Source of the DNA: CAZWMK01 sp964635065
GTDB taxonomy: Bacteria > Pseudomonadota > Alphaproteobacteria > Sphingomonadales > Sphingomonadaceae
Assembly (NCBI GenBank): GCA_964635065.1
Contig: CAZWMK010000028.1
Coordinates: forward strand, 1 to 22,426
Length of the DNA stretch: 22,426 nt
Direction of reading: 5' to 3'
How positions within the stretch are numbered: position 1 is the first letter of the stretch; every line of letters starts with the position of its first letter. The position numbers and the translations under genes were made by a program. Below, piece after piece: positions 7,424 to 15,102 of the stretch. Under the pieces are notes generated by a model. The model was not told the DNA's origin, ran no database searches, and saw nothing but the letters and a program-made list of their open reading frames with translations.

Positions 7424-8296
7424 TTATGTGCGCTTATCCCCGGCGTCTGTCACCCGAAAAAGTGCAGGCGGCACCTGCGCCAGAAGGTCGCGCGCCAGAA
7501 TGGCCGCCGACTGCCCCGCCTTTCGCAGCTCTGCCAGCGCGGGGGCGCCATCGCGCTTTGCAAGGCGCTTGCCCGCCGCATCGGTCAGCAGCGGGTGGTG
7601 GCGATAAAGCGGCGTCGGCAGGTCGAGCAGGGCCTGCAACAGCCGGTGGATATGGGTGGCATGGAACAGATCCTGACCGCGGACCACGTCGGTCACGCCT
7701 TGCAGTGCATCGTCGACGGTCACGGACAGGTGATAGCTGGTCGGCGTTTCCTTGCGTGCCAGCACCACATCACCGAACAGGGCGGGCCGGGCCTCCTGGC
7801 GGCCATGACTGACGTCATGCCACCAGAGGGGGCCGGTGCGCGCCAGGGCCTTTGCGACATCGAGCCGCAGCGCATGGGGCTGCGCGCGTGCCCGCGCGGC
7901 CGCAGTGGCGGGATCGAGGTTGCGGCAGGTGCCGGGATAGACAGGACCGTCGGGGCCGTGCGGCGCACTGGCCGCAGCCGCGATATCGCGCCGTGTGCAA
8001 AAACAGGGGTAAAGTAGCCCCGTCGCCGTCAGGCGGTCGCGCGCTGCGGCATAATCTGCCATGTGGGCGGACTGGAACCGCACGGGTCCGGGCCAGTCGA
8101 GGCCCAGCCAGTGCAGATCGTCGAAGATGGCGGCAACATGTTCGGGACGGCTGCGCGTCTGGTCGATGTCCTCGATCCTCAGCAGGAACGCGCCGTCCGC
8201 ACGGCGCGCCAGTTCATGCCCGATCAGCGCGGAAAAGGCGTGGCCGAGGTGCAATTGTCCTGTCGGCGAGGGCGCAAAGCGGGTCACGACTGTCAT
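7424..8296 (-). CDS. gluQ: Glutamyl-Q tRNA(Asp) synthetase
   Basis: Attaches glutamate to the queuosine base at position 34 of tRNA(Asp). 290 residues: it resembles the catalytic half of glutamyl-tRNA synthetase but lacks the anticodon-binding domain, as the family does. Seen: FAPSPTGQLHLGHA with the HIGH-type motif HLGH at 16-19; the zinc site C98, C100, Y120, C124; and a KRLAKR motif at 243-248 in place of KMSKS. The ATG is followed directly by MTVVTRFAPSPTG, so the start is well placed. First gene of a run with the HIG1-type gene and the cobalamin adenosyltransferase. The upstream region is divergent with an HNH endonuclease gene. Confidence 0.96.
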   Translation of the reverse strand: MTVVTRFAPSPTGQLHLGHAFSALIGHELARRADGAFLLRIEDIDQTRSRPEHVAAIFDDLHWLGLDWPGPVRFQSAHMADYAAARDRLTATGLLYPCFCTRRDIAAAASAPHGPDGPVYPGTCRNLDPATAAARARAQPHALRLDVAKALARTGPLWWHDVSHGRQEARPALFGDVVLARKETPTSYHLSVTVDDALQGVTDVVRGQDLFHATHIHRLLQALLDLPTPLYRHHPLLTDAAGKRLAKRDGAPALAELRKAGQSAAILARDLLAQVPPALFRVTDAGDKRT

Positions 8297-8348
8297 GGCC
8301 TGTGCCTCATGAGCGAATCGCCGCTTGACGCGCCCCTATTGCTGGTGG

Positions 8349-8382
8349 TGTCATGCGGCTGACATAGGATGTCTGGTAATAT
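8349..8382 (+). promoter_or_regulatory. Palindrome plus extended -10 in the gluQ/HNH divergent region
   Basis: TGTCA-TGCGGC-TGACA (8349-8364) is a perfect 5+5 inverted repeat with a 6-base spacer. It is followed by TGG-TAATAT (8374-8382), an extended -10 element in the plus direction with no recognisable -35. The palindrome lies over the -35 position, so a regulator bound there could activate or repress the HNH gene, and possibly gluQ on the other strand. The rest of 8297-8505 shows small GC-rich inverted repeats (for example CCGCT-GACAG-AGCGG near 8415) but no tRNA or other RNA I can name. Confidence 0.4.
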
Positions 8383-8505
8383 GCGTTGCGTGGAGTTTGA
8401 AGTGCGGAGGGCCGCTGACAGAGCGGAGCCGCCTTGGGTGCGACGGGGCCGGATACGCGAAAACAGGGGCTGCACCGCCACATGGCTTTGGGAGCGGCAG
8501 CTTTT

Positions 8506-9072
8506 ATGTATCATCCAGATGTCCTTGTTTCACCTGAACATTGTCCGGCCCTGGTGCTGAACGCCGATTATACGCCGCTATCCTATTATCCCCTGTCGCT
8601 GTGGTCGTGGCAGACGGCGGTAAAGGCGGCTTTTCTCGAACGCGTCGACATCATCGCTGAATATGACCGCGAAATACATTCACCGAGCTTTGCGATGAAG
8701 CTGCCGTCGGTGATTGCGCTACGGCAATATGTGAAACTGGCCAGCCACCCGGCCTTCACCCGTTTCAACCTGTTCCTGCGCGATCGCTTTGCCTGTCAAT
8801 ATTGCGGCAGTCGCGATGACCTGACCTTCGATCATGTCGTGCCGCGTGCCTATGGCGGGCGAACGACGTGGGAAAATGTGACCACCGCCTGCGCGCCGTG
8901 CAACCTGCACAAGGGCGGACGGACCCCGGCCGAGGCGCACATGCATCTGCAACGCCGTCCGTTCCAGCCGACGACAAGGCAGTTGCAGGACAATGGCCGG
9001 GCGTTCCCGCCGCACCACCTGCATGCCACCTGGCGCGACTATCTCTACTGGGATAGCGAACTCGAGGCCTGA
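8506..9072 (+). CDS. HNH endonuclease
   Basis: 188 residues from the chosen start MYHPDVL. Likely a metal-dependent nuclease of the HNH family with a structural zinc ribbon: CQYC (97-100) and CAPC (129-132) frame the ββα-metal core DHVVPRAYGGRTTWENV, with D109, H110 and N124, and N133 after the second cysteine pair. The N-terminal LVLNADYTPLSYYPLSLWSWQ is typical of the stand-alone chromosomal HNH proteins common in proteobacteria; their biological role is not settled. The start was chosen by family resemblance and a GGGAG site 11 bases upstream; an in-frame ATG at 8482 would add eight residues. No restriction-modification, phage or toxin partner is adjacent. Confidence 0.92.
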   Translation: MYHPDVLVSPEHCPALVLNADYTPLSYYPLSLWSWQTAVKAAFLERVDIIAEYDREIHSPSFAMKLPSVIALRQYVKLASHPAFTRFNLFLRDRFACQYCGSRDDLTFDHVVPRAYGGRTTWENVTTACAPCNLHKGGRTPAEAHMHLQRRPFQPTTRQLQDNGRAFPPHHLHATWRDYLYWDSELEA

Positions 9073-9098
9073 ACGCCTGGACGTCCGGGTGTGCGCGC

Positions 9099-9890
9099 CT
9101 AGTTTTGCGCCAGCCGTGCCGGGTCGAGATCGGCCTCGGAGACGCCCGCACCGAAGGTGAACGGCCCCCATGACAATTGGGTCGTCTTGCCGTTCTGGGC
9201 ATTGACCATCAGCAGATCCTGCGCCCGCCAGAAGCGCTTCTGGTAGAGTACCCATTTGCGGCTGTAGAGCGATTTCAGGAGCTTGCCGCGCAGGTCATAG
9301 CAATCCACCCTGAGGATGCGCCGGGCCGGGCGATCCATCCAGATCACCTGCCGCGAATAGCCCGATTTCTCGTAAGCCGGGATACGTTCCAGCACGTCGC
9401 ACTGGCCAGCCCCGCATTTTTCTTCGCGCAGCCAGCGATAGGTGAATTTGTCGATGCCGGCCTGCGCAAAGTCTTCATAGGAAAATTCGCTGCCCATGAA
9501 CGGGCCGGACTTGTTGGCCGAAGCGATGCGCTTCACGCGCTTCAGGGCAGGCAGATAGATCCATTGATCGTCGACGCCCTTGTCGCGGGCAAAGGTGAGC
9601 AGTGCGGTATGCTGCACATCGCGCGGCGTGTTGAAAACGATCAGGCTTTTGTCGCCGCGCCCGGCCTCGTTCATCTCGACTGCCTTGAAAGACAGCTCGC
9701 GTCTCGCGATCGGGCCGCTTTTGGTCGCCAGCACCATGACAAAATTGGCCTGCGCGTCTTTCCAGCCCTTGTCGCGCTGTTCGGCATCCTCCGCCAGCGC
9801 GCGTCCATGGGCAACCGGATCGGCCGGCAGCGTTTCCGCCGCGAGCGGAGCAGCGATCACAAGCGACAGCATGGCGAGCAGTTTCAGCAT
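9099..9890 (-). CDS. Periplasmic LolA-like (TP0789-type) lipoprotein-sorting family protein
   Basis: 263 residues with a signal peptide (about 1-18, MLKLLAMLSLVIAAPLAA). The body matches the outer membrane lipoprotein-sorting protein family with a LolA-like beta fold: DKSLIVFNTPRDVQHTALLTF, DDQWIYLPALKRVKRIASANKSGPFMGSEFSYEDF, and RVDCYDLRGKLLKSL. These proteins are usually encoded next to RND/MMPL-type exporters and are thought to carry lipids or lipoproteins across the periplasm; no such exporter is in the window. It lies 66 bases after dapE with an AGGACAG ribosome binding site and converges with the HNH gene. The two cysteines (EEKCGAGQCD) could form a disulfide. The cargo is unknown. Confidence 0.87.
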   Translation of the reverse strand: MLKLLAMLSLVIAAPLAAETLPADPVAHGRALAEDAEQRDKGWKDAQANFVMVLATKSGPIARRELSFKAVEMNEAGRGDKSLIVFNTPRDVQHTALLTFARDKGVDDQWIYLPALKRVKRIASANKSGPFMGSEFSYEDFAQAGIDKFTYRWLREEKCGAGQCDVLERIPAYEKSGYSRQVIWMDRPARRILRVDCYDLRGKLLKSLYSRKWVLYQKRFWRAQDLLMVNAQNGKTTQLSWGPFTFGAGVSEADLDPARLAQN

Positions 9891-9956
9891 GATTCTGTCC
9901 TGTTAAAGTTTCAGCCTATATGGGGCGGCCTGGATTAACATCAGCCGAACCGCTCA

Positions 9957-11117
9957 TCAGTTCGCCGCAAAATAACGGGCAAGCACGCCTTCATATATGC
10001 GGGTCAGGGCTTCGACATCGGCAACTGGCACGGCTTCATCAACCTTGTGCATCGTCGCGCCGACCAGCCCGCATTCCAGCACCGGGCAATAATGGGTGAT
10101 GAAGCGGGCATCGGATGTGCCGCCGCTGGTCGAGAGTACGGTGTCCCGCCCGGTTTCGGCGCGGATCGCATCGGCCACCAGCGTGCTGAAACTGCCTGGT
10201 TCGGTGAGGAAGCTCTCGCCTGAAATCTTGGCGGTCACGGTGGCCGATGGTGCTTCGGCCTGCACCACCGATTCGATCCATGCCAGAAGCGCCGAACCGC
10301 GATGCAGGTTGTTGAAGCGGATGTTGAGCCGCGCGCTGGCTTGCGCCGGAATGACATTGGTGGCTGGATTGCTGACCGTGAGATCGGTGATTTCAAGATT
10401 CGACGGGTCGAACCAGTCGGTGCCTTCATCCAGCACGCGGGCCTTCAGCATGCCAAGGATGCGCACCAGCCGCGTCACCGGGTTATCCGCCAGATGCGGA
10501 TAGGCGACATGACCCTGTGCGCCGTTGACAGTGATCCAGATATTGATCGAACCGCGCCGTCCGACCTTGATCGTATCGCCGAGAACGCGCGCAGAGGTTG
10601 GCTCTCCGACAAGGCAATGGTCCGGAATCTGGCCGTTGGCCTGCATCCATTCCAGCATCGGCAGCGTGCCGAAAGTCGCGGGGCCTTCCTCGTCGCCAGT
10701 GATGACCAGGCTGATCGAGCCTTTCGGATTTTGCGCGCGATGGTTGATGGCGGCCGCAACAAAGGCGGCGATTGCACCTTTCATGTCGGCCGCGCCGCGT
10801 CCCATCAGCCATCCATCCTGGACATCGCCAGAAAAAGGTGCGCCGCCTGACCATTGCGCGGCATCGCCCGGCGGCACGACATCACTGTGACCGGCAAAGG
10901 CGAAATGCGGTCCATCATGGCCGATGCGGGCGAAAAGATTGTCGACCGGACCGTCGGGTTCATGCCCGAACGGCAACCGCCATGTCGTGAAACCATGCGT
11001 TTTCAGCGTGGTTTCGAGCAGGTCGAGCGCACCGCCTTCAGCAGGCGTGACGCTGGGACAGCGGATCAGCGCCTGGGCGAAGGCGACGGGATCGATCGAA
11101 TGGGCGGCGGCAGTCAT
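9957..11117 (-). CDS. dapE: Succinyl-diaminopimelate desuccinylase
   Basis: Removes succinate from N-succinyl-LL-diaminopimelate in the lysine and peptidoglycan precursor pathway; a dizinc M20-type hydrolase. 386 residues, normal length. Visible metal and catalytic residues: H77 and D79 in FAGHSDVVPPGD, D111 in GRGAADMKG, E143-E144 in ITGDEEG, E172 in VGEPTS, and a C-terminal histidine in LVGATMHKVDE. The ATG has an AGGA site eight bases upstream. It follows dapD by 59 bases, so the two succinylase-branch enzymes are adjacent in the same transcript. Confidence 0.98.
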   Translation of the reverse strand: MTAAAHSIDPVAFAQALIRCPSVTPAEGGALDLLETTLKTHGFTTWRLPFGHEPDGPVDNLFARIGHDGPHFAFAGHSDVVPPGDAAQWSGGAPFSGDVQDGWLMGRGAADMKGAIAAFVAAAINHRAQNPKGSISLVITGDEEGPATFGTLPMLEWMQANGQIPDHCLVGEPTSARVLGDTIKVGRRGSINIWITVNGAQGHVAYPHLADNPVTRLVRILGMLKARVLDEGTDWFDPSNLEITDLTVSNPATNVIPAQASARLNIRFNNLHRGSALLAWIESVVQAEAPSATVTAKISGESFLTEPGSFSTLVADAIRAETGRDTVLSTSGGTSDARFITHYCPVLECGLVGATMHKVDEAVPVADVEALTRIYEGVLARYFAAN

Positions 11118-11176
11118 GTCCGTTTCCTAACGTGCGGAATGTCAGATGAAAACCGGCCGCCGCCCACAAGCGGCGA

Positions 11177-12016
11177 TCAGTCGCGCAGCAGTTCGTTGAT
11201 GCCAGTCTTGGAACGCGTCTGGGCATCGACGCGCTTGACGATGACGGCGCAGGCAAGGTTCGGTCCCGGCGTGCCATCGGGCAGCGGCTTGCCCGGCAAT
11301 GTGCCCGGAACGACAACCGAATAGCGCGGCACGCGGCCAACGAACACTTCGCCGGTATTGCGGTCGACGATCTTCGTCGATGCGCCAAGGAAAACGCCCA
11401 TCGACAGGACCGCGCCTTCTTCGACGACGACGCCTTCGGCGACTTCCGAACGCGCGCCGATGAAGCAGTTGTCCTCGATGATCACGGGGCCGGCCTGAAG
11501 CGGCTCAAGCACGCCGCCGATGCCGACACCGCCCGAAATATGCACATTCTTGCCGATCTGCGCGCAGCTGCCGACGGTCGCCCAGGTGTCGACCATCGTG
11601 CCGTCATCGACAAAGGCGCCGATGTTGACGAAGCTTGGCATCAGAACCACGTTCTTGCCGATGAACGCGCCACGGCGGGCGACGCTGCCCGGCACCGCGC
11701 GAAAACCGGCGGCGTTGAATTCGGCCTCGCCCCAGCCGGCAAACTTCGATGGCACCTTGTCCCACCAATGGGCGGCGCCGGGTGCACCTGCGATCGCGCC
11801 GTTCGCTTCCAGGCGGAACGACAGCAACACGGCCTGCTTCAGCCACTGGTTGACGACCCACTGGCCATCCTTTTTTTCAGCAACGCGATAGGTGCCACGA
11901 TCCAGGCCGGCAAGGGCGGCCATCACAGCATCGCGCACGTCCCCCTTCGTTGCCGGCGTGACGCCGTCACGGGCGTCCCATGCAGCTTCGATTGCATTCT
12001 TCAGTTGGTCAGTCAT
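11177..12016 (-). CDS. dapD: Tetrahydrodipicolinate N-succinyltransferase
   Basis: Transfers succinyl from succinyl-CoA to tetrahydrodipicolinate, committing to the succinylase branch of lysine synthesis; a trimer of left-handed beta-helices. 279 residues from the chosen start MTDQLKNAIEAAWDARD. Hexapeptide-repeat sequence runs from about residue 110 (FIGKNVVLMPSFVNIGAFVDDGTMVDTWATVGSCAQIG, then HISGGVGIGGVLEPLQAGPVIIEDNCFIGARSEV). The start is supported by GGAGGTG upstream and by the ATGA overlap with the stop of the HAD nucleotidase gene; an earlier in-frame start seven codons upstream would swallow that ribosome binding site. Confidence 0.98.
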   Translation of the reverse strand: MTDQLKNAIEAAWDARDGVTPATKGDVRDAVMAALAGLDRGTYRVAEKKDGQWVVNQWLKQAVLLSFRLEANGAIAGAPGAAHWWDKVPSKFAGWGEAEFNAAGFRAVPGSVARRGAFIGKNVVLMPSFVNIGAFVDDGTMVDTWATVGSCAQIGKNVHISGGVGIGGVLEPLQAGPVIIEDNCFIGARSEVAEGVVVEEGAVLSMGVFLGASTKIVDRNTGEVFVGRVPRYSVVVPGTLPGKPLPDGTPGPNLACAVIVKRVDAQTRSKTGINELLRD

Positions 12017-12690
12017 GCCGTTTTCACCTCCGGCCACAGGGTTTCAAGCCATTGGCCGACATCTGCGATCTCGAAGTCGATCGCGTTCCAGTCGGCCTCG
12101 TAAGATGCGCTTTCCGAGCCATTGTTGACCCAGATCGTTGTCATGCCGAGTGCTTTCGGCACGGTCAGGTTGCGCGCCATGTCCTCGACAAAGGCGGCGC
12201 GGCACGGATCAACCGCATAGGCTTCGCAAAAGCCATGATAGGCAGGCGCCGCAGGCTTCGGGACATAGCCGGTCGCATGGATGTCGTGGATCGTCTCGAA
12301 CGCTTCCCCCAGCCCCAGCCGTTCGAGGACGCGGCTGGCATAAGGGGCATCGGCGTTTGTAAAGACCAGCTTGCGGCCGGGCAGGCGCGCAATGCCTTCG
12401 ACCAGCCGTTTATCCTGTTCGATGACGGCAAGGTCGATGTCGTGGACATAATCGAGGAAATGATGCGGGTCGACGCCATGCTGATCCATCAGGCCACGCA
12501 ATGTCATGCCGTGCGTGTGGAAAAAGGCCTTTTGCACGGCGCGCGCCTCGACCGGATCGAGATCAAGCAGATTGGCGATGAATGCGCCCATCCGCACGTC
12601 GATCTGGCCGAACAGGTTCGTCCGCGCCGGATAGAGCGTGTTGTCGAGGTCGAAGATCCATGTGTCGACATGGGCAAGGCGCGTGTCCAT
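12013..12690 (-). CDS. HAD-superfamily pyrimidine 5'-nucleotidase
   Basis: 225 residues from MDTRLAHVDTWIFDLDNTLYP. HAD motif I is DLDNT (D14 nucleophile, D16 acid/base); motif II is LVFTNADAPY; motif III/IV lies around PKPAAPAYHGFC and AFVEDMARNL. This pattern matches the SDT1/TIGR01993 pyrimidine 5'-nucleotidase group, cytoplasmic phosphatases of UMP/CMP-like nucleotides; the true substrate is not shown by sequence. An in-frame start 12 codons upstream was rejected because the N terminus of the family begins at about this Met. No ribosome binding site is visible, and a promoter sits so close that the mRNA may be leaderless. First gene of the dapD-dapE transcript. Confidence 0.9.
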   Translation of the reverse strand: MDTRLAHVDTWIFDLDNTLYPARTNLFGQIDVRMGAFIANLLDLDPVEARAVQKAFFHTHGMTLRGLMDQHGVDPHHFLDYVHDIDLAVIEQDKRLVEGIARLPGRKLVFTNADAPYASRVLERLGLGEAFETIHDIHATGYVPKPAAPAYHGFCEAYAVDPCRAAFVEDMARNLTVPKALGMTTIWVNNGSESASYEADWNAIDFEIADVGQWLETLWPEVKTA

Positions 12691-12697
12691 GGCAGGG

Positions 12698-12726
12698 CTT
12701 CTAGCGGGCTGGCTGGAAAAGTGCAA
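12698..12726 (-). promoter_or_regulatory. Candidate promoter of the nucleotidase-dapD-dapE operon, possibly leaderless
   Basis: On the minus strand TTGCAC (12721-12726) is followed after 17 bases by TAGAAG (12698-12703). The A of the ATG start codon is the eighth base after the -10 element, exactly where transcription would begin. Together with the missing Shine-Dalgarno sequence this suggests a leaderless or nearly leaderless mRNA. Confidence 0.5.
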
Positions 12727-12828
12727 AGCCTGTGGGCGACGAACCGCATGGTTGAACTTTCGTCCGACTTGACCGTTTCTAAACTGTTTGTGTCCTGTAA
12801 AGATCGCGTATCAGTCGTGAGGAACCGC

Positions 12829-15087
12829 ATGAGTTATCGAGACAGGCGTGGTCGACGGGTCGTGGCGCTTTTTCCCTGCCTGTCCCTGGCGGCGCTGTTG
12901 TCGGCTTGTGGTGGCGGCGGCAGCAGTACGGTTCCTGTCGTGACGACACCGCCCGCTCTTTCGTCGCCGCCGGCGGTCAGGACGCCAGCACCCGCCCCCG
13001 TGATCGACTATGATACGGCGGAATACCGGCTTTCAAATGCCGCGACCGCAGCACAGGCGATCAGCGCCTATGAGGCGGGCGCCGATGGCAGCGGCGTGAC
13101 GGTTGCCGTCATCGACAGCGGCATTGATATCGACAACCCCGAATTTTCAGGCAGGATCCACAGCGCCAGCCGCGACATTGCCGGGACGCGCGGGATTGAC
13201 GACAGTGACGGCCATGGCACGTCGACAGCGGCTGTGCTGGCCGCAGCGCGCAACGACCGCGACATCCACGGCCTTGCCTTTGGCGCGACGATCCTCGCGC
13301 TGCGCACTGATACGCCGGGTAGCTGCGAAGGCAGCGAAGGCTGCCAGCACGACGACAATAATCTGGCCACCGCCATCGATGTGGCAACCGACCATGGCGC
13401 ACGCGTCATCAATCTGTCCCTGGGCGGCGGTGCGGTGAACAGCCGGTTCAGGACCGCGATTGCCGATGCTACGGCGCGCGGTGTGGTGGTGGTGATCGCT
13501 GCGGGCAATGACAGCCTGGCCGATCCCGATGCCTTTGCCATGGTGGCAACCGATCAATCGGCAGCACGCGGGCTGGTGCTTGTGGCGGGCGCGACCGATG
13601 CCGCAGGGGCGATGGCAAGCTATTCCAACCGGGCTGGCATCGCGGCGGAACATTATATCGCGACACTGGGGGACCAGGTGCGTGCGTTCGACCATACTGG
13701 CGCTCCCTTCCTGTTCAGCGGCACCAGCTATGCCACGCCTGGCGTGGCGGCGGCGGCGGCCTTGCTGTTCGACGCGTTCCCGAACCTGACACCGGCACAG
13801 GTCGTCGATCTCTTGCTGCATTCGACGGATGATGCTGGGGCGACTGGCGTCGATGCCGTTTTCGGACGCGGCATCCTCAACCTGTCACGCGCCTTCCAGC
13901 CGCAGGGCGCCGCCAGTGTCGCGGGCAGTGCGCTGGCGCTGTCGACCCTTGGTACCAGCGAGACCGGCAGTACGCTGGGCGCGTCCACCAGGCTGGCGGC
14001 AGCACTGACCGATATCGCCATCATTGATGGCTATGGCCGCGCCTTCACGGCCGATCTGTCGGCCAGCCTGCGTCCGGCGGCACCGCGTCGCTGGCTGGAA
14101 AACGCCTTGCGCTTCGATATGCGCCGCTTTGTGGCGGGCGACAGTGTCGCGCGGATCGCCATGCAGCTGACGGATGCCATCCCTGACCGTCCGCTGTCGG
14201 CGCATGATACGGGCGCGGGTTTCCTGTCGGCGACCGGGGTGGTGCAGCCCAGCGCGCGGCTGCGCCTCGGCTTTGCGACCGGCAACAGCGATGGCCTGGC
14301 AGGCCAGCTCGATCTTGGCGCGCAGGATGCACCGCTGCTGGCCGCACAGCGCGCCGGTCTGTCGCGGGCGGCAGTCACCCGCGATGCCCGCGCCATGGGT
14401 ATCGCGTGGCAACAGGGGCGCTGGACGCTGGGCGCCATTGCCAGCAGCGAATCGATCGATCATGGCCGTGGCCGGCGCGATGGACGGCTGACACAAGTCA
14501 GGTTTGCCGCAGCGCGCCACTTCGGCCCCCTGCGCTTTGTGGGGCAGGTGGCACTGGCGGATGAAGATAATGGCATGTTCGGCGGCAACGGCGCGGGACT
14601 GCTCGCCGTTGCCGGCGCGACGCATCGCCTGCTGGGGCTGGAAACCGCAGTTGATCTTGGCGCAGGCTGGCAATTGTCGGGCCAGTGGACGGGCGGCTGG
14701 ACGCGAATCACGCCGGGCGCAGGGCTTCTTGCCGGAATCGACGGCCTGACCAGCAGCGGCTGGCGAGTGGCGGCCGACAAGACCGGTCTGTTCACGCCGG
14801 GCGATCGTTTCACCTTGGGGCTGGCGCAGCCACTCAGGATCAGCCGAGGCATGGCGCGGCTTTCGGTGCCGACCGGCTATGATTATGTCACGCGGCAGGC
14901 CGTGGTCAGCCAGCGTGGCGTGGCCCTTGCGCCCGATGGCCGCGAAATCGACCTGGAAGCGGGCTATGGTCTTGCGCTGCCCTGGGGGCAGCTTGATGCC
15001 AATTTCGTCTGGCGGCGCGACCCCGGACATATTGCCGACAGCCATGATGATCTTGCTGCGGCTTTGCGCTGGTCGAGCCGGTTCTGA
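12829..15087 (+). CDS. Lipoprotein autotransporter serine protease (subtilase, S8 family)
   Basis: 752 residues. An N-terminal signal (1-26) ends in the lipobox LSAC with C27, predicted to be lipidated. A Pro/Thr/Ser-rich linker (31-57) is followed by a subtilisin domain (about 60-355) with an intact catalytic set: D96 in VAVIDSGID, H129 in DGHGTS, oxyanion N227 in IAAGN, S300 in FSGTSYATP. C166 and C172 (CEGSEGC) may form a disulfide. The remainder (about 475-752) alternates polar and aromatic/hydrophobic residues and ends in Phe (LRWSSRF), as expected for an outer-membrane beta-barrel. The arrangement resembles the lipidated autotransporter protease NalP of Neisseria: cell-surface protease, possibly self-released. 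Start: ATG with GAGGA five bases upstream; the frame stays open about 280 codons further upstream, but that part overlaps the opposite-strand nucleotidase gene and codes nothing recognisable. No clear promoter was found in 12727-12828. Confidence 0.9.
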   Translation: MSYRDRRGRRVVALFPCLSLAALLSACGGGGSSTVPVVTTPPALSSPPAVRTPAPAPVIDYDTAEYRLSNAATAAQAISAYEAGADGSGVTVAVIDSGIDIDNPEFSGRIHSASRDIAGTRGIDDSDGHGTSTAAVLAAARNDRDIHGLAFGATILALRTDTPGSCEGSEGCQHDDNNLATAIDVATDHGARVINLSLGGGAVNSRFRTAIADATARGVVVVIAAGNDSLADPDAFAMVATDQSAARGLVLVAGATDAAGAMASYSNRAGIAAEHYIATLGDQVRAFDHTGAPFLFSGTSYATPGVAAAAALLFDAFPNLTPAQVVDLLLHSTDDAGATGVDAVFGRGILNLSRAFQPQGAASVAGSALALSTLGTSETGSTLGASTRLAAALTDIAIIDGYGRAFTADLSASLRPAAPRRWLENALRFDMRRFVAGDSVARIAMQLTDAIPDRPLSAHDTGAGFLSATGVVQPSARLRLGFATGNSDGLAGQLDLGAQDAPLLAAQRAGLSRAAVTRDARAMGIAWQQGRWTLGAIASSESIDHGRGRRDGRLTQVRFAAARHFGPLRFVGQVALADEDNGMFGGNGAGLLAVAGATHRLLGLETAVDLGAGWQLSGQWTGGWTRITPGAGLLAGIDGLTSSGWRVAADKTGLFTPGDRFTLGLAQPLRISRGMARLSVPTGYDYVTRQAVVSQRGVALAPDGREIDLEAGYGLALPWGQLDANFVWRRDPGHIADSHDDLAAALRWSSRF

Positions 15088-15102
15088 TGTCTTTTTAGGC
15101 GT

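Noticed and set aside
8297..8505. Possible tRNA or known small RNA in the longest gene-free stretch
   Set aside because: No T-loop sequence, cloverleaf arms or known RNA signature could be found.
11980..12828. In-frame N-terminal extension of the subtilase by about 280 codons
   Set aside because: It lies antisense to dapD and the nucleotidase gene, has no recognisable domain, and the lipobox signal peptide and a good ribosome binding site mark the start at 12829.
13885..15045. 386-codon open frame on the minus strand
   Set aside because: Antisense to the barrel part of the subtilase; composition is low in hydrophobic order and no motif is recognisable.
15088..15102. Terminator between the convergent subtilase and hisD genes
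   Set aside because: Only a short T run without a stem; 15 bases are too few for a hairpin.
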